A program made the position numbers and the translations under genes. From Lonicera japonica (lineage: Eukaryota > Streptophyta > Magnoliopsida > Dipsacales > Caprifoliaceae), in the NCBI GenBank assembly GCA_021464415.1, contig CM038467.1:48793715-48857714 (forward strand): DNA of 64,000 nucleotides, given 5' to 3'. This document shows, piece by piece, positions 9,503 through 22,707 of the stretch; positions within the stretch are counted from its first letter, which is position 1; each line of letters starts with the position of its first letter. The notes under the pieces were generated by a model. It did no database searches. It was not told the origin of the DNA and was given only the letters and a program-made list of their open reading frames with translations.

Positions 9503-10588
9503 CGGTTTCCTAAACCATATGTCCGCGCCTGGATAGTCCCTCAAGAATTTTTACTAAAATCGATTTTCTTCCAGGTGAAAATTAAACCGCAATACAAATG
9601 TTGTTATACACACAACACTCACAATGTACCTATACCCACTACACTTCTCACAAGATATACTCTCTTGCTAATCTATGAGATTTACCTCTCACAATTACTA
9701 AACAAGAATTTACCTTCTTGTTATCCTATGAGATTTACCTCTCACAATTGAATATAGATTGTTTGGTGATTCACACCAATGAATAACAACTCTCAAGTGT
9801 TTGATAGATACAATTGAAGCTCACACTAGAGTTATCTAGTTTGATCAAGATTTATAGCTTAATGAATGAATGATCGATCAAAATGTGTTCTTGAATCTTT
9901 GAATGATGAAGATAGATGAAGAATATGTTTCTATATTGATTCAAGCTCTTCAAAATGTGTCTTAGATAGTGTATATATAGTCCTAAAAGTGATATAGCCG
10001 TTTTAGAGGTTTGGTACCAAAAATGGTAAAAAATCATAAATCCAATGGCTATATTCTGAAGCATCAGTTGACTAAGAAAAGCTCATCAGTCAACTGATGG
10101 ACTCTTAATCAACTGAGAAAAGCTCATCAGTCAATTGATGGGTTCTATCCATCAGGCCAAAATCCCAATTTTTGGACTTTTGCATTTTAGCTCCAAAATC
10201 AATTCTAATGCTTTGGGGACCTCAAAAATAAATTTATTTGAAAACTCAAATCGAATTAACGAGTCTTCGAATGCTTCGATTTGTTTCTTCAATTGATCTT
10301 CACTTGAAGCTTTTGCCTTGAAGCTTTTTGCATATTTCTTTGATCTTGATCTTTATGAATTTCATTGTGATGAGATTGATCTTCCTTAACTTGTCCAATG
10401 TTTTGTTGAATTAATCGGATATGGATTAAATGATCCTTGTCACGTGGCATGCTTTCTTCGTAAAATTCATGCTTTTCTTGAATTTATAAGATAATGAACT
10501 ATAAACTTAATTCAATGAACATGTTAAATTACACATGATTAAGTTATTGTTATAAATCAAAATAAGATTAAGACCTACAAGGTCAACA
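9236..10588 (-). mobile_element. Solo LTR inside the copia RT, TSD ATTAT; SIRE/Maximus-like
   Basis: The block begins TGTTGTTCGAAAATAAACCC and ends AAGGTCAACA, with ends TGTTG/CAACA and the 5-bp duplication ATTAT at 9231-9235 and 10589-10593. The flanking RT frame (HETKRII ... KNFKMKDLGDA) would rejoin if it were removed. It is 1353 bp with no coding region, so it is a solo LTR. The CCCTAGAGGG(G)n start and CATCAGTCAACTGATG palindromes (10084-10099, 10135-10150) resemble SIRE/Maximus copia LTRs. On the minus strand a TATATATA at 9972-9979 follows the palindromes, which suggests that orientation. Confidence 0.85.
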
Positions 10589-10593
10589 ATTAT

Positions 10594-11311
10594 GATTAAG
10601 AATTTTAAGATGAAAGATCTTGGTGACGCCACTTTTTATGTTAGATATACAAATATACCGAGATCGCTCTTGGAGTACTTTAGGATCATCACAAAAGAGC
10701 TATATCGAAAAGGTTCTCAAAAGATATGGCATGCAGGATTTTAAATCAGGTGATACCCCTGTGGCTAAGAGAGACAAGGTTAACCTCATTCAATGGCATA
10801 AGAATGATTTTGAGGAAAATAAAATGCAGAAGATTCCTTATGCATCAGTAGTACGAAGTCTGATGTATATTCAGGTATGTACACATCCGGATATTGCGTA
10901 CATCATTTGGATGCTAGGCATATATTTAAGCAATTCGGGAATAGACCGTTAGAAAGTAACAAGTGGGACTTATGGTACTTACAGGAAATAAAAAGACTAC
11001 ATGCTCATATATCGGAAGTCAGATTAACTTGAGATTGTTGGGTATACTGACTCTAATTTTGCTGGGGGTGCGAAGATAGTATTAAATCTATCTTGTATTC
11101 CATTAACAATAAGAGTTTGACGAAGTCTAGGCACATAGACATCAAGTTTCTAATTGTTAAAGAAAAAGTTTAGAGTGGACAGATGTTTATAGAATAAATC
11201 AGTACAAACTCTATGGTCGCGGATTCGCTTACTAAGGGATTGCCACCTAAAGTGCTTTATGAGCACGTTACTCGAATGTGTGTCATGTATTTTCAGGAAA
11301 TTCAGTTTTAG
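10594..11311 (+). pseudogene. copia RT end and RNase H remnant
   Basis: After the solo LTR the RT frame resumes (KNFKMKDLGDA, then after a frameshift SYIEKVLKRYGMQDFKSGDTPVAK and IPYASVVRSLMYIQVCTHPDIAY). RNase H follows in other frames (VGYTDSNFAG, KHIDIKF, LTKGLPPKVLYEH). Frameshifts and stops break it repeatedly. Confidence 0.8.
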
Positions 11312-11733
11312 TGGGAGTTTGTAATTTTTAGTGTTTATATGATATGTACATGTTTCGGTTATTTCGATTTAAGGATATCTTAAAGTTATTTTCTGTAGAA
11401 ATAACGTTTTGGTTTATTCACACTCTGATTTTGGATATGGTTTGATCTTACTAAGGTTTCAGGAGGACCAGTTGGAAATAGGCATGTTAAGATCACACTG
11501 CATGAAATTTTCATACTACACATCCGTATCATGATCCATGTTATTTAGTTATATCGACATATGTAACCATTGATGGTTGAGTTACAATAGCTGTAACAAA
11601 GGCTGCTTTGATTCTATGTTCATATGATTGATGGACTGGATTAGATACATATACATTATAGTAATGACAGTAAAGATGAGCTCAATTTATAATACATAAT
11701 TATAAGGTTACACATATGGCCCAAGCGGGAGAT

Positions 11734-12165
11734 TGTTGGATCCTTAATCTAACATTGGGCTTATATGTAAAATAATTATGTGTTGTGGAGTGTCGAATGG
11801 TTAAGCCCACTTTAAAAGTGATCAAATAAGGTTTAAGTTATTTGGGCTTAAATGTATTTAATAGGGTGTGGGCCTTTAATGTGTAGATACTTAAGGATAA
11901 TTTCTATTTTTATGATGGGCTAAACTAGAAATACTAAATAGATAGCAGGGTTTACTATTTATATATATTGTGGTTATGATCCCCACATCATACGTACATA
12001 TCTTGCCCCTGTTGAGCCCCCATCATCACAAAGAGCATAGAGAAGGTTTAAAGGATTCTCTAAAGAAATACGTGTAGATCTGGAAGGCCAACTACTTGGC
12101 TACAAACACACGCTATGGATTCAGGTAAACTTCCGCTTATTAATTTATTAATTCTTGATGATACG
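11734..12165 (+). mobile_element. 3' LTR of the copia element
   Basis: Starts TGTTGGATCCTTAATC directly after the polypurine tract at 11722-11733 and matches the 5' LTR at 5047 over about 420 bp with scattered substitutions and small indels. Confidence 0.8.
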
Positions 12166-12323
12166 GCATGAATGATCTTAGGGTTCATGGTTATTTAGAA
12201 TCAAATACCACTTGTTAGATCTTGTGGTAATTTAGTCAATTTCAGCCTTGTTTTTTCCATTAGAAGGCAAACAAAACTAACTCATTCAACTATACACCAA
12301 GCTGTAAAAATAAGTAGAAAAGA

Positions 12324-13647
12324 ATGGCCAAAGAAGTTCAAATAGCTGTAATTGTAGTCCATTTCTCAGTACAAGGCCACCTCAACCAACTCCTTTAACT
12401 CTCTTGCCTCATCCCCACCTATAAAATCCCCATCCACTTTGTTGGCTCTGCCACCCATAACTACCAAGCCAGGCTTTGTGCCACCAGCTTAAACCCTCTC
12501 GATGTCGTAAACATCTATTTCCATGAATTCCCCACTCCTCACTTTCTTTCTCCACCCCCAACTCAAACGCGTCCACCAATTTCCCCGCCCATCTCCAGCC
12601 CTCTCTCGACGCTTCCCTGAACCTACGCGAGCCTGTATATGCGCTTTTACGTGAATTCAGGATTCAACCCGAAGAGTTATTGTCATACATACTTTTGTCA
12701 TTCAAGACATGGCTTTAATCACAATCGTGGAATCCTACCTTTTTAACTGCATTTCAGTGCTCATTCAGTTCTTTAACTTATGGGAAGGTATGGGGAGACC
12801 ATTCAAAGTTGAAAATGAACCTAAAAATTTATTGTCACACAAAGATGGACGTATCACATTCGTCATGAAAAACTTTGTACCCAGCTCAATTTTTTGAAAA
12901 ACCGAGCTGGAGATGTATATAACTCGTGTAGGCTAGTGGAAGGTACTTACCTTGATCATGGCAAAGGAAATAATGAGTGGGAACAAAAAGCAATGGGCAA
13001 TCGGGCCAGTTAACGGATGAAAATTAAACTCGAAAGTTCAAAGACAAGACATAAATGCTTGGAGTGGCTCAACGAACAAGAGGTGAAGTCGGTTATATAT
13101 GTGTCTTTTAGAACTACAATTTCGATGACTGATGAGGAGATTAAAGAGCTAGCAATGGGGTTGGAAAAAACTGAGCAAAAGTTCTTGTGGGTGTTGAGGG
13201 ATGTGGATAAAGGCAATATATTTGAAGGGGAAGTTAGAAGATACGAATTACCGGAAGGGTATGAAGAAAGAGTTGCAGGAGTTAGAATGGTGGCGATAGA
13301 TTGGGCCCTACAGTTAGAATGGCGGATGGAACTCGTTCATAGAGGCAATTACTTATAGGGTTCCTATATTGACCTGGCCGATGCATTCTGACCAGTCAAA
13401 GAATGCAGTTTTGATTATAGAGATATTGGGAATTGGATTGGTTATGAGGGAGTGGGAACACCGTGAGGAGGTGGTGAGTGCGTGTTCGATTGAGAAATTT
13501 GAGAGAAGGTCAATCGATGCGTAGAAAGAATGGGAGGATATAAGAAAAAAGGCCGAGGAACATGGGAGTACAATTAGGCAGTCAAAAGATGAAGGTGGTA
13601 TACCGCACTTGGAGATGGACTCTTTCATTGATCATATTACAAGATAG
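12324..13647 (+). pseudogene. UDP-glycosyltransferase pseudogene, zeatin O-glucosyltransferase-like
   Basis: The start reads MAKEVQIAVIVVHFSVQGHLNQLL, then a stop. Later pieces fit the same family: LWEGMGRPFKVENEP (near 12780), MSGNKKQWAIGPVN (12970), CLEWLNEQEVKSVIYVSFRT (13053), WPMHSDQSKNAVLI (13374) and a C-terminus ending HITR at 13647. This matches the UGT93/zeatin O-glucosyltransferase group, which transfers sugar to small-molecule hydroxyls. The PSPG sugar-donor box is damaged: WALQLE runs straight into the GGWNS part, so the HP..GGF.SHC segment is deleted. Several frameshifts and stops are present, including one near 13521. Not functional. Confidence 0.85.
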
Positions 13648-16234
13648 GTTTTCGTCCTTTAGAGTGATGCTTATCACTAGTGCAAAGTAGAGTAGTAAAT
13701 ATAGTCCATTCATTTAAAATTGCATGGCCAAATTTTAACTGGCAATGTTTACCTATAACGATGAATCATTAGACATAAACTACTTGTCAAAATTTTAACC
13801 ATCTATTATACTTTAATGGCCTAGATTTCTTTAACTCTTCCCAGATGATTTGATGAAGAGCCCAATTCAACCAAGAAGATTACTTGTTTTTTCACTTTCG
13901 GTTATTTTGTACTTTTTAGAGTCTAGTAAATAAAGGTTTTTATTCCATGTCAAATATGCCATAAGCACGTAAAAAATAGTTTTTGTCAGATTCAATCCAA
14001 ATTTTTTAATTTCATCGACAATTAAAGACCGGAATGATCTTATTAATTTAAACTGAAGTAAAAGTCCTAGGAAACATTGCCAGCATTGCCTCATCATCAT
14101 TGACCTTATTTCATCTTATTCATTATTGGAAAATGATATTCTTACTTGCTTCACTAACCAGATAATCATACTGAGTGTATTAATGAGTTTTACAATCTGG
14201 AAATGTACAACTGACTAAATGTGCAACTCAATAATGCACTACGTATAAGTACCCTAATAAGTGTAACGTTGCTCTTCATTTGTTCTCCTTCATGCTCACA
14301 CATGGCTCATATTTGTTCTGTCCTCGTCAAACATTATGGTGTTGTTCAAACGGCTATTTCCAATGTATGAGAATGAAAGCCTATATATATATATATATAT
14401 ATATATTTCCATCTCCACAAGATCAAAGATTTACATAAGCCTTTTCACACACATTCTATGTGTTCTTTATTTTCGGGATGATCTTGTTCGCACCGCTTGT
14501 TGATTCACATGTTGCTTACATGTTTTGTTTCTTTGCACAAAGATAAGTTTCTTTCCCATAGCTGGTTAGCACAAAAATATCTAGTTATGTCATATTTGAT
14601 GAAACATTTTTGAATTTATACATGTTGTATTATCTTCATAGATAACATTTAGAACATTTGTAATAGAAGAAAATTTCCAATTTCAGATATGCTTAATTAA
14701 ATATCTCAATCGTGCACATTCTTGATAGCTTCATAAAGAACTAAAATTTAAGAGTGGTTAGAAGAAATAAACACTAAAAATTTGTATATTAGATAACAAT
14801 ATTATCACTAAGAAATACTGAACTCTATTTGAGATCATAACTTATGAGAATCAGAAAGACATCTTGGATTTGCATAAACTATCAACTTGGAAACAGAAGA
14901 GTTATATGAATAAAATAAAATTAGTGGTTCATCGTGGATATCTGAGGATATGTTTGATACAAATCAGTGTTGTTAAGTTGGTGCTGAGCTATATATATGT
15001 TGAGCAAGTTACCAGAGAAAGAAATGTATGGTCTAGTGCATTGTTACCCATTGCAATTATAAGTATGGTACTTTGGGACCGATATTTCTTCATCTTCTTT
15101 TTTAGGACGGTGTGGATCTTTATTTATGTATAAAGACAAGACAACCGTGGGAGCGTTCGGCGGTTGTGCCTTGTCCATACTAAAATATTTCAATAGATTT
15201 TCTATACATTTAGAATTATGGACTAATATTTCACTAGATCCGCTTCTCTCGATCTACTTGTCGAGACAAAATTTAGTTTTCCCAAGGTATTTAATTTCAA
15301 ATTCATTCTTTAAATAATATGCGGTTTTCTAGAGCTCTTCAGTAATTAATGTATCCATACAAACTGTTACTATTGAAAATCCTTTAAAGGGTTTGTTTGT
15401 AAAATACCCATGGGAAAATGTGACTATTTTTATTTCATTATTTAGACAAATCTTATCTAAAGATGATTTTACCACATTCTTTTGGAATGGTTAAGTCCAT
15501 CTAATTTGTATCTAGTATGTACTCTTCGACTTTTATTACCTTCACTATTTATTTCAATGTGATACCTATTCATGTATCTTTACAACTAAGCAATTTTCTT
15601 ATATAATTGCTTGAAAATAATGATCTTTAATGAACATTTAGGTATTATTTGATAACATTATATAGGCTCTTCCATAGTCATCAATCTTTTGTGTATGTTA
15701 AGCTATAGTGGATACTTTGCGTGTATTAAGCACCGAGTCGTTGAAAAACTTCTGGTTTTTCAATATATTATGCCACGTGACACTGTTTACTACATATTTT
15801 TTCTTTATTTTCAGTATTATGCATTCCATGATTCATTCCTTTAAACAAAAGAAACATAAATAAGTGATAATTTAGGTATTCTAGACCTAGCTTTATGCTA
15901 CTCCCACCTTCTCATCAAACCCTCTTTAGTAAGAGGATTATTTCCATCAATATTTTTGTAAAATGATTCAATTGTATGATATTAGTTGTAGATATATTCA
16001 TCGAACTCTCCCAATCTAGCATAGTTGTCTCCACATTATTCATATAAGCATTTTATTTATTCTTTACATGTTTTGGTGCGTGGCAAGCATGCGACCAATG
16101 CTTTTTTGCACAAATGACAAACGTTGTTTGGTGAATTCTGATCCAGATTTTGATTTAGGGCTTTATCTTCTTAGTAAATCATTTCCAGTGGTTCTTGAAT
16201 TTTATATTAATTTTGGCCCTTATAATCACCTCTG
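13648..16234. other. AT-rich intergenic DNA
   Basis: No gene that I can support. An AT dinucleotide run lies at 14382-14406. A stretch near 15880-16060 read on the minus strand has a faint copia-like NNPLTKEGL phrase but no longer match. Confidence 0.5.
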
Positions 16235-16420
16235 CTGGGGTAATTATAATGTCACTTCTACCAAGGGAAAACTACTGTGCACAGTTGATAGCTCCTATGG
16301 CTCGGGTATTTCCGCTACTATAGCGGGGACCCCTTACTACAGTCCACTTAGTGGTAAGCCACCAAGGCTAAGTAATTACTCATGTAGCCACATAGGCTAT
16401 GTCCCCTAAGGACAAATATA
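16235..16420. mobile_element. Relic similar to the LTR at 20653-23132
   Basis: CTACTGTGCACAG followed by GATAG, and ACTCATGTAGCCACATAGGC, also occur in the LTR at 20653-23132 (near 21416 and 21530) in the same order. The rest is too diverged for me to align, so this is probably the left part of an older LTR whose right part is at 19890-20617. Confidence 0.4.
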
Positions 16421-17635
16421 TCATGTAGCTACCAAGGCTAAGATAATATGGGTAACTAACCAAATTATATAAATCTCAAACCAATTTAGAATATGAAGTA
16501 TATATGCGTTAAAAGCTAACCATTAGTTATGTGGAATTATAGATATAAGAGATATGTATCCAAAGAAAAGAATGCGTAAATATAATTATATATGCAAACT
16601 TGGAGGGGAAAATCCTTAACAACAATAATATAATAGTTTTAAGTAAATCTATCCATATATCTTATAGGATACCCACATCATTTAATATAAATAATCCCAC
16701 CATAATTAGAAAAATAGCTCATGACTTAAATCTCATAAATTATCTTCTTACCACTAGTTTTATTACTTAAAGAGACTTATATAAGACAATTATATTATAT
16801 ATATATATGATGTATCTGGTGTACATATGCCAAATGTATATCAAATGAACATAAAACTTTCAAGATTACAATACCCATATCCCGCCAAGTATTTTTGTAT
16901 AAAATTCCATGGACGGTCTCATTAGTTATAATCCTTTTGGTGGGATTTTTATTCAGTACTTATTACAAACTTCTCAATGACTAGTATAGATCTTGGACTT
17001 CATTCCCATATAGGTAATAGTGAAATCGTACAAGAAACCCACAAATTTTGCTTGTATATTTTGCTTAGTAGAATCTTGCAAGCATTTTGCCGAAAAGTGG
17101 GTTTAGCCAAATCCTTAACATTTGTCAACAAGTGGAATATGTACTCTATAACATCATATTTACACAATATATGCAGAGGTATTCGTGTATCAAACCCATC
17201 ATATAAGCCTTTTCTATACAAAATTTCTAGTTAAATACATATGTGTGTAGATGGGTTTTTGGGTAAAATTGGGGAAATCTTTTTTATTCATCAATTTAAC
17301 TCATTAACTAACCAAAATCAACCTTTTATATCTAGAAATTCTAGAATTTATACAACTTATTCTTATCATTTGCATTATCTTAAAAACTAGTGGCAATAGT
17401 TATCGAAGTGGGGTTTCTAGTACAAATCATAAATTGGGTGTGTACAAATCATAAATTGGGTTTATACAAACTGAATTGATTGTTTTAATAGGTTATAATA
17501 TAATCAACATAGATGACAATACTTTATCATCAATTATATGTTAAGAACACCTAAACCCAATGCGTGCAATACAAACCCAAGGTTTTTAGTAAAAACCCCC
17601 AATATTTAGTCAAATTTCTACATGCAACACATAGT

Positions 17636-18394
17636 CAGTGTTCTAAAAATCGGTATTAATCCTGGGTTAATCCAAAGTCTTGTAGGGATGTTGGAGACTA
17701 GGCATAGTCTTTTGAAAAAATCGGTAAAAAGTCATTCCAAAAATCGGGATTAATCCATTAGTTTGGATTAAACTACTTTGGGTCCCAAAAAAAGAAGTTA
17801 GTAGTAAAACGATGTCATCCTACTTAAGGGTTTATTTCCCCGTGTAAATACCCTTCTTTTAATCAAATTCCTTTAGTTAAAAAAATTCAAACCACTTTCA
17901 TTCTTTTTTTTCTTAGAGAACATTATTCTTCTAGCTATTATCTAAATTGTAGCTCTCCCCCTCTTCACTACACTAAACCCTAGTCGTTCCCCTCTATCTC
18001 AGTCATTCAACTCCCCTCAGTCATCCAAATTGGTTGAAGTTTCATTTGTTCCTCTCGCCCTCCACAATTCTCTAAGCCCTAGCTTTGAGGGTTTTTAAAT
18101 TGAGGTTTGATTCCAACTTATATTCGCTATTTTTGTTTGAAATAATGTTAGTTTTGCTTAAAATAATGCTAGAACTTTAAATAATGTTAATTTGCTTAAA
18201 ACAATACTATACGAGCAATGAGGGGCCATATGAATTGAAATAATACTATGATTTTTTGTGTTTAATTAGTATTATACTATTTAAAATATTATTTATGGTG
18301 AAAACCTGTTTGTTCGATTAATCCCCGATTAATCCCTTAGCCTCCAGTCTCGGCCTCGCTAACCTAGGACCGACCAGTGATTTTTAGAACATTG
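17636..18394. mobile_element. hAT-like non-autonomous DNA transposon
   Basis: The left end is CAGTGTTCTAAAAATC and the right end reads CAATGTTCTAAAAATC on the minus strand, a 16-bp inverted repeat with one mismatch. Flanks are CACATAGT (17628-17635) and CACATAGG (18395-18402), an 8-bp duplication with one mismatch, as expected for hAT. The 759-bp interior has no transposase frame. GATTAATCC motifs recur near both ends. Confidence 0.75.
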
Positions 18395-18519
18395 CACATA
18401 GGAGTAATAAAATTGAATTTTATACTATTGTTCCCACAATATTTAACACAAGTTTTGAGAAGGTTGATGATGATCTAGGTAGTTGTAATAATTCCCATCC
18501 ACGCTCTCCAAGCACCCAT

Positions 18520-19666
18520 TGTAACACCTCGTGTTATGGACTATAAACTTTGAGCCCAAATTGCATCACAAAAGTCGAGTTTACTAGTAAAATTTCCGGG
18601 ATTCCCGCGTAGAAACCGATTGCGTCGACCAAACTTGCAGAATTCACCAAAAATTCATTTTAACTCCTTTTTAAGTGAATCAAAATCCATATGCTAGATA
18701 ATGAGATATATTTTGACATACATTTTTGTGACATTTTCGGCGCATAACAAGCGCCTGTTGGGAAATTTTTGGGGCCAAATCTTCTCGTAATTCAACAGGC
18801 GCCTGTTGGGGAAAAACAGGCGACTGCTGTAGGTTGGTTGGTGAGTTTTATTTAGAATTATAGAGCCTTCCTTTGACCCTTGTATATATATATGTTACTT
18901 TGGTTGAGATAAAAGGGGTTCTCTCATTTTTCTCTTCATATTCTCTCTACATTTTTGCCTACGGAATGCTTTCGGATCATGTTTCGCCTTTAGGGAAGAT
19001 TATTCTGGGGATCGAGAGGGATGTGATCATGTATAGTTTATGGAGTTCCGAGGGTTGGAGGTTTGATTATGGAATGATTTCTTATGGTTAAGGTATGGGA
19101 AGTATTTCGTATACATTATGTTGCACTCTAGAGCATTTCTTATTATTCTAATTCTTGTATTCCATCTCATATTGCATATTCATTGGCTCTGTGACATGTT
19201 TGTTGATATTGATTGGTATATGTGGTATGTGTTGGCTTAAGTGCTTTGGTGATTGATTGGTACATGTTTAAGTACATGTTTAACGTCTGCGGGGAGGGCG
19301 TGGGTGAGGTGAGTCATGAATTGGTATGGTGATACTTGGCATGTAGCCATGAGAAAGCCGGGTATGAGGCCCTTGTATGATGATTGGTGTAAGTATGTGT
19401 ATTGGTTGTTGTTGTTTAATTAATTTCACAGATTCATTTTTATCCTCTGTATACGGTGTACTTCCCCATACATATTTTTCATCTACAGGTACACGCAGCG
19501 AGGAACGGGGATGGAACGGTGAGAGCTTGTGGGAGAATTCTAGAGATGGTTTTAGTTTAGAGATTGAAAGTTTTAATTCCGTTGTATTTTGGAATTCCAT
19601 TGTAATATATAAAAGATTTGTATTCTTTTTACCACTTCTTATCGCTCCCAAGGGCGGGGCGTTACA
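18520..19666 (+). mobile_element. Solo LTR (1147 bp), TSD CCCAT, Ty3/gypsy-like ends
   Basis: The block begins TGTAACACCTCGTG and ends GGGGCGTTACA. CCCAT flanks it at 18515-18519 and 19667-19671. There is no internal coding region, so it is a solo LTR left by recombination between two LTRs. A perfect palindrome CAACAGGCGCCTGTTG lies at 18793-18808 with partial copies at 18747 and 18814, and TATATATATA follows at 18883-18892. TGTAACACC/GGTGTTACA-like ends are common in chromovirus LTRs; lineage is inference. Confidence 0.87.
18883..18892 (+). promoter_or_regulatory. TATA region of the solo LTR at 18520-19666
   Basis: A TATATATATA run 75 bp downstream of the 16-bp palindrome, in the position expected for the U3 promoter. 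Confidence 0.5.
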
Positions 19667-19889
19667 CCCATGTTGATGGTATGGAGAGGAAGAGGATGAA
19701 TAGTGTTGATTCTAGCGAAGTCTTGAATTAATCTTGTAAACCCCTCACAAATCTTTTAAAAATCTCGCAAAACCTCCATAAATGAGATCTCAAGTGTGTG
19801 ATATATGTTATGCACAAAATGGGATTGATTTAGGGGGTTTAGGTTGCTAAACATTGGGTCAAAATGAATTAGGTCGTGTCAACTGGATT

Positions 19890-20617
19890 GGCCAAATATT
19901 TCTAGTGCACTGTTCGTACTTTGGGCATAACTTTCGCTTGGAACTATGATTTTGATGATCTTTATATGAACAGAAACAGGACTCGAAGATCTATAACTTT
20001 TATTTTTAGAGTTTCTCTAAATTCTGAACAGAATAATACCATAAATTCATTAAAGATAGCACTCTGGCAAGACAGTGCAATACAAACAAATTTGGTTAAT
20101 TGGCTAACTTTTCATTCAGTTATGACCCATAAGGAGCTAGAATTAGGGTTTTGGTCAAAACATGAAAGTTGTAGATGGAAAAGAAATCTATTCGAAAGTT
20201 CAAACAGTGACTTATGAGGAAGACGAGAAAATTATGACCTTTCAAAGTTAGCTAAAAACTCATTTTGCCAAAAACTGAATAATCACCTTTACCAGACCAA
20301 ATTCAACCACGGCCATCCGAAATTCTTTCTAACCATGCACGCATATGTATTGTGATTAATATGACTTGTTGGAAGTGTTTGGCTTAAAAAAATATGTCTG
20401 GAACCAAATTCAACTACCCAAACCTATAATTTAATAAGGACCACCCGAATAGCATAACAATCATTCATGCTATAATTCAGCTATTGAAAGATGCTTGAGG
20501 TGTCGAAACCACATAATTCTACTCGGAATAAAAACTTACTAGTCAAAGCAAGGTTATTTGATAAATCAACTTTATGAAGGAAAATTAATAGGAAAACTAA
20601 ACACGAGGTGTTACAAA
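19890..20617. mobile_element. Older LTR relic, right part
   Basis: The stretch near 20128-20240 (AAGGAGCTAGAATTAGGGTT, CAAAACATGAAAGTTGTAGA, ACAGTGACTTATGAGG) aligns with the LTR at 20653-23132 (near 22770-22900). It ends CACGAGGTGTTACA at about 20617, matching that LTR's end. The solo LTR at 18520 and the hAT element appear to be nested in this older copy. A full length cannot be drawn. Confidence 0.5.
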
Positions 20618-21492
20618 GACTTTCAAAACTACATATCCTTAAGGTTTGATTGTGTGATGCCCCGAAATCCCGTAGAGAGGATTATACCTCCGGGACCCAG
20701 TTAGCCACGGAGTCGTACGCGACGATGGGTATGAAGTGGTGAAACATAGACTTTTATACCAAAAACATGTTAAAGTAATAAAATCATTTTAAATGAAAAT
20801 TTGGCATGTGGATTTTATTCATATAGTAAACCAAAACCTGTCAAACCGTATACAAGTTTAACTAAAAGTCACATCTCCACATATTAGATTACTGTCAAAA
20901 GATATACAATATCTCAATACAAGGTAACTCCTCTAACGAGGTTTCAATCTCATAAAAATTATACATTTTGAAATCCAATACACAACAAGATAATAATTTA
21001 AGGTATATAATGCAAGTCTCTTCCTAAAGACTTTGGCAACCAGCCATCAGAGCTAACTAGGATCCGTAAGCGTACCGTCCCCAAGAAACACCTGCAAAAC
21101 CTGATTTGGAAAATGGGAGTGAGCCAAACGGTTAAAATAGTTTATGTGCTGCTTCTCTGTAATAAACCACCTCAGGTTAAAATACATTTATTTTTGTATA
21201 TATAACTGTAAATACATACTTATATAGTACATTTCTGAAGCAGCCAATGCAAGGAAAACCTTTCGTGAAATATGTATATATAATGTCCCTAACCCAAAGC
21301 ATAAGAAAAGCAATATATGTATATATACATCATCATATAGTATATGACACAACATCGCGACTAGATCTATCACATCAATCACATATCATACTCACGTCTA
21401 GGATTTTCATACATCTACTGTGCACAGAGATAGTTGGCAACTCAGTTTCTTCTGCCCAAGGCAGGAATCACCTACCAGATCCACCTAGACGC

Positions 21493-21600
21493 TACCTCAC
21501 GCAGCCACACAGGCATACGCTACTAATAATACTCACGTAGCCACATAGGGCATACGCTACTAATAATACTCATGTAGCCACACAAGGCATACGCTACGGG
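21493..21600. repeat. ~36-bp tandem repeat, three copies
   Basis: Three units share (C/T)G(C/T)AGCCACA...GGCATACGCTAC, and the first two also share TAATAATACTCA. They lie in the downstream half of the solo LTR. Confidence 0.85.
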
Positions 21601-22687
21601 TAATAACCATCTATCTAGTACGAACGGTGTGGCCATCCGATACGAAATCACAACAATCATCTCATCAAAGTATATAATATAATCAAAATATCCAAATACA
21701 AGCTCAACGTAATATATATATAAAGTGGGTAGGCCAATACGCCTTAAAATCCGTAGTGGTATTGTTGTTGAGCTTAAACAAGATCCACCGAGTCCGTCAA
21801 TTAGTAAGAGAAACCAGGAAATCATCAAGTTTGGGAGGTTTCATATGTTTTCATCAATTTGGCCCCAAGCCAAGTCTAACACATTCAAACAATGTATATG
21901 AGTTCCCAAATAGCCTCCCATTATGATTTAAAGACTTTATTTATTCAAAACATATTTATATATTTGACCAGCATACTTACGGACTGGCTAGGTAAGTAGA
22001 AAATCTCATAAATGTAGTTTATAACTTAAACACAACAACAATACCACCAATATATGTAACTTTGTCCAAAATATACTTTTAAAATCATGTATCGCGTCAT
22101 ATGTATGCGTATCATAGCATATAGTTCATAACCATATCCATATATAGGGGTTTTGTACAAATCTTACCAAAAACAATATAGAAATTGGGGTTTATTGTAT
22201 AATCCACCATTTAAACTCATATCATGTCCAAATCAATCAAAGAAATAAGAGAAATTAACCCAAACCCCATAAATGTGCCATTTAGGTAGAAAAACCCTAG
22301 GTTTAGTTTGATTTGAGACGAATAAGTTGTAATCGTAAGAAAACTCGTTGAAATAATATTGTTCCTACCTTAAGAGGGTCAATCCCTCGAAGTATTGTGG
22401 AAGAATTGAGCTGGAGAAGCACGGATGCGAAAACCCCCAATTTGAGCTTCCAAAACCCTAGCCATGGAGGATGGAGGTGAAGGAGATGAAAGTGATGATG
22501 GAGATGATGATGATGGCATGGATTTGTTGTGGGATAAGAGGCCTTGAATGATCCCTCTTAAGCCCCTCAAATTCACTCCTCTTTCTCTCTCTAAAGGCTC
22601 TCCAATGGTGGGGGTGAAATGAGGAAGAAAGGAGAAGAATAAATATAAAAAATCTCGCCAGAACCATGTAGCCGACTCCCCACTTAT

Positions 22688-22707
22688 CCATGGAGTCGAC
22701 TCCATGG
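22688..22707. promoter_or_regulatory. Perfect 20-bp palindrome CCATGGAGTCGACTCCATGG
   Basis: The sequence equals its own reverse complement over all 20 bases. It lies about 40 bp upstream (minus strand) of a TATA-like box in the solo LTR; a half copy (GCCGACTCCCC) is at about 22671. Confidence 0.85.

Larger units (their letters stand above)
5047..12165 (+). mobile_element. Degenerate Ty1/copia retrotransposon
   Basis: Two similar LTRs (about 5047-5490 and 11734-12165) start TGTTGGATC and share long runs such as the one ending CACGCTATGGATTCAG. Between them, in plus orientation, lie gag, a zinc knuckle, part of protease, reverse transcriptase and RNase H remnants, all with frameshifts and stops. 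The integrase core is missing. The 3' LTR follows a copia-type polypurine tract (CAAGCGGGAGAT, 11722-11733). The LTRs differ by many substitutions and indels, so it is an old insertion. A solo LTR (9236-10588) and a local tandem duplication have enlarged it. No TSD or clean primer binding site was found. Confidence 0.85.

Noticed and set aside
15880..16070. Copia remnant on the minus strand
   Set aside because: Only one short phrase (NNPLTKEGL) looks right; no LTR or other pol motif nearby.
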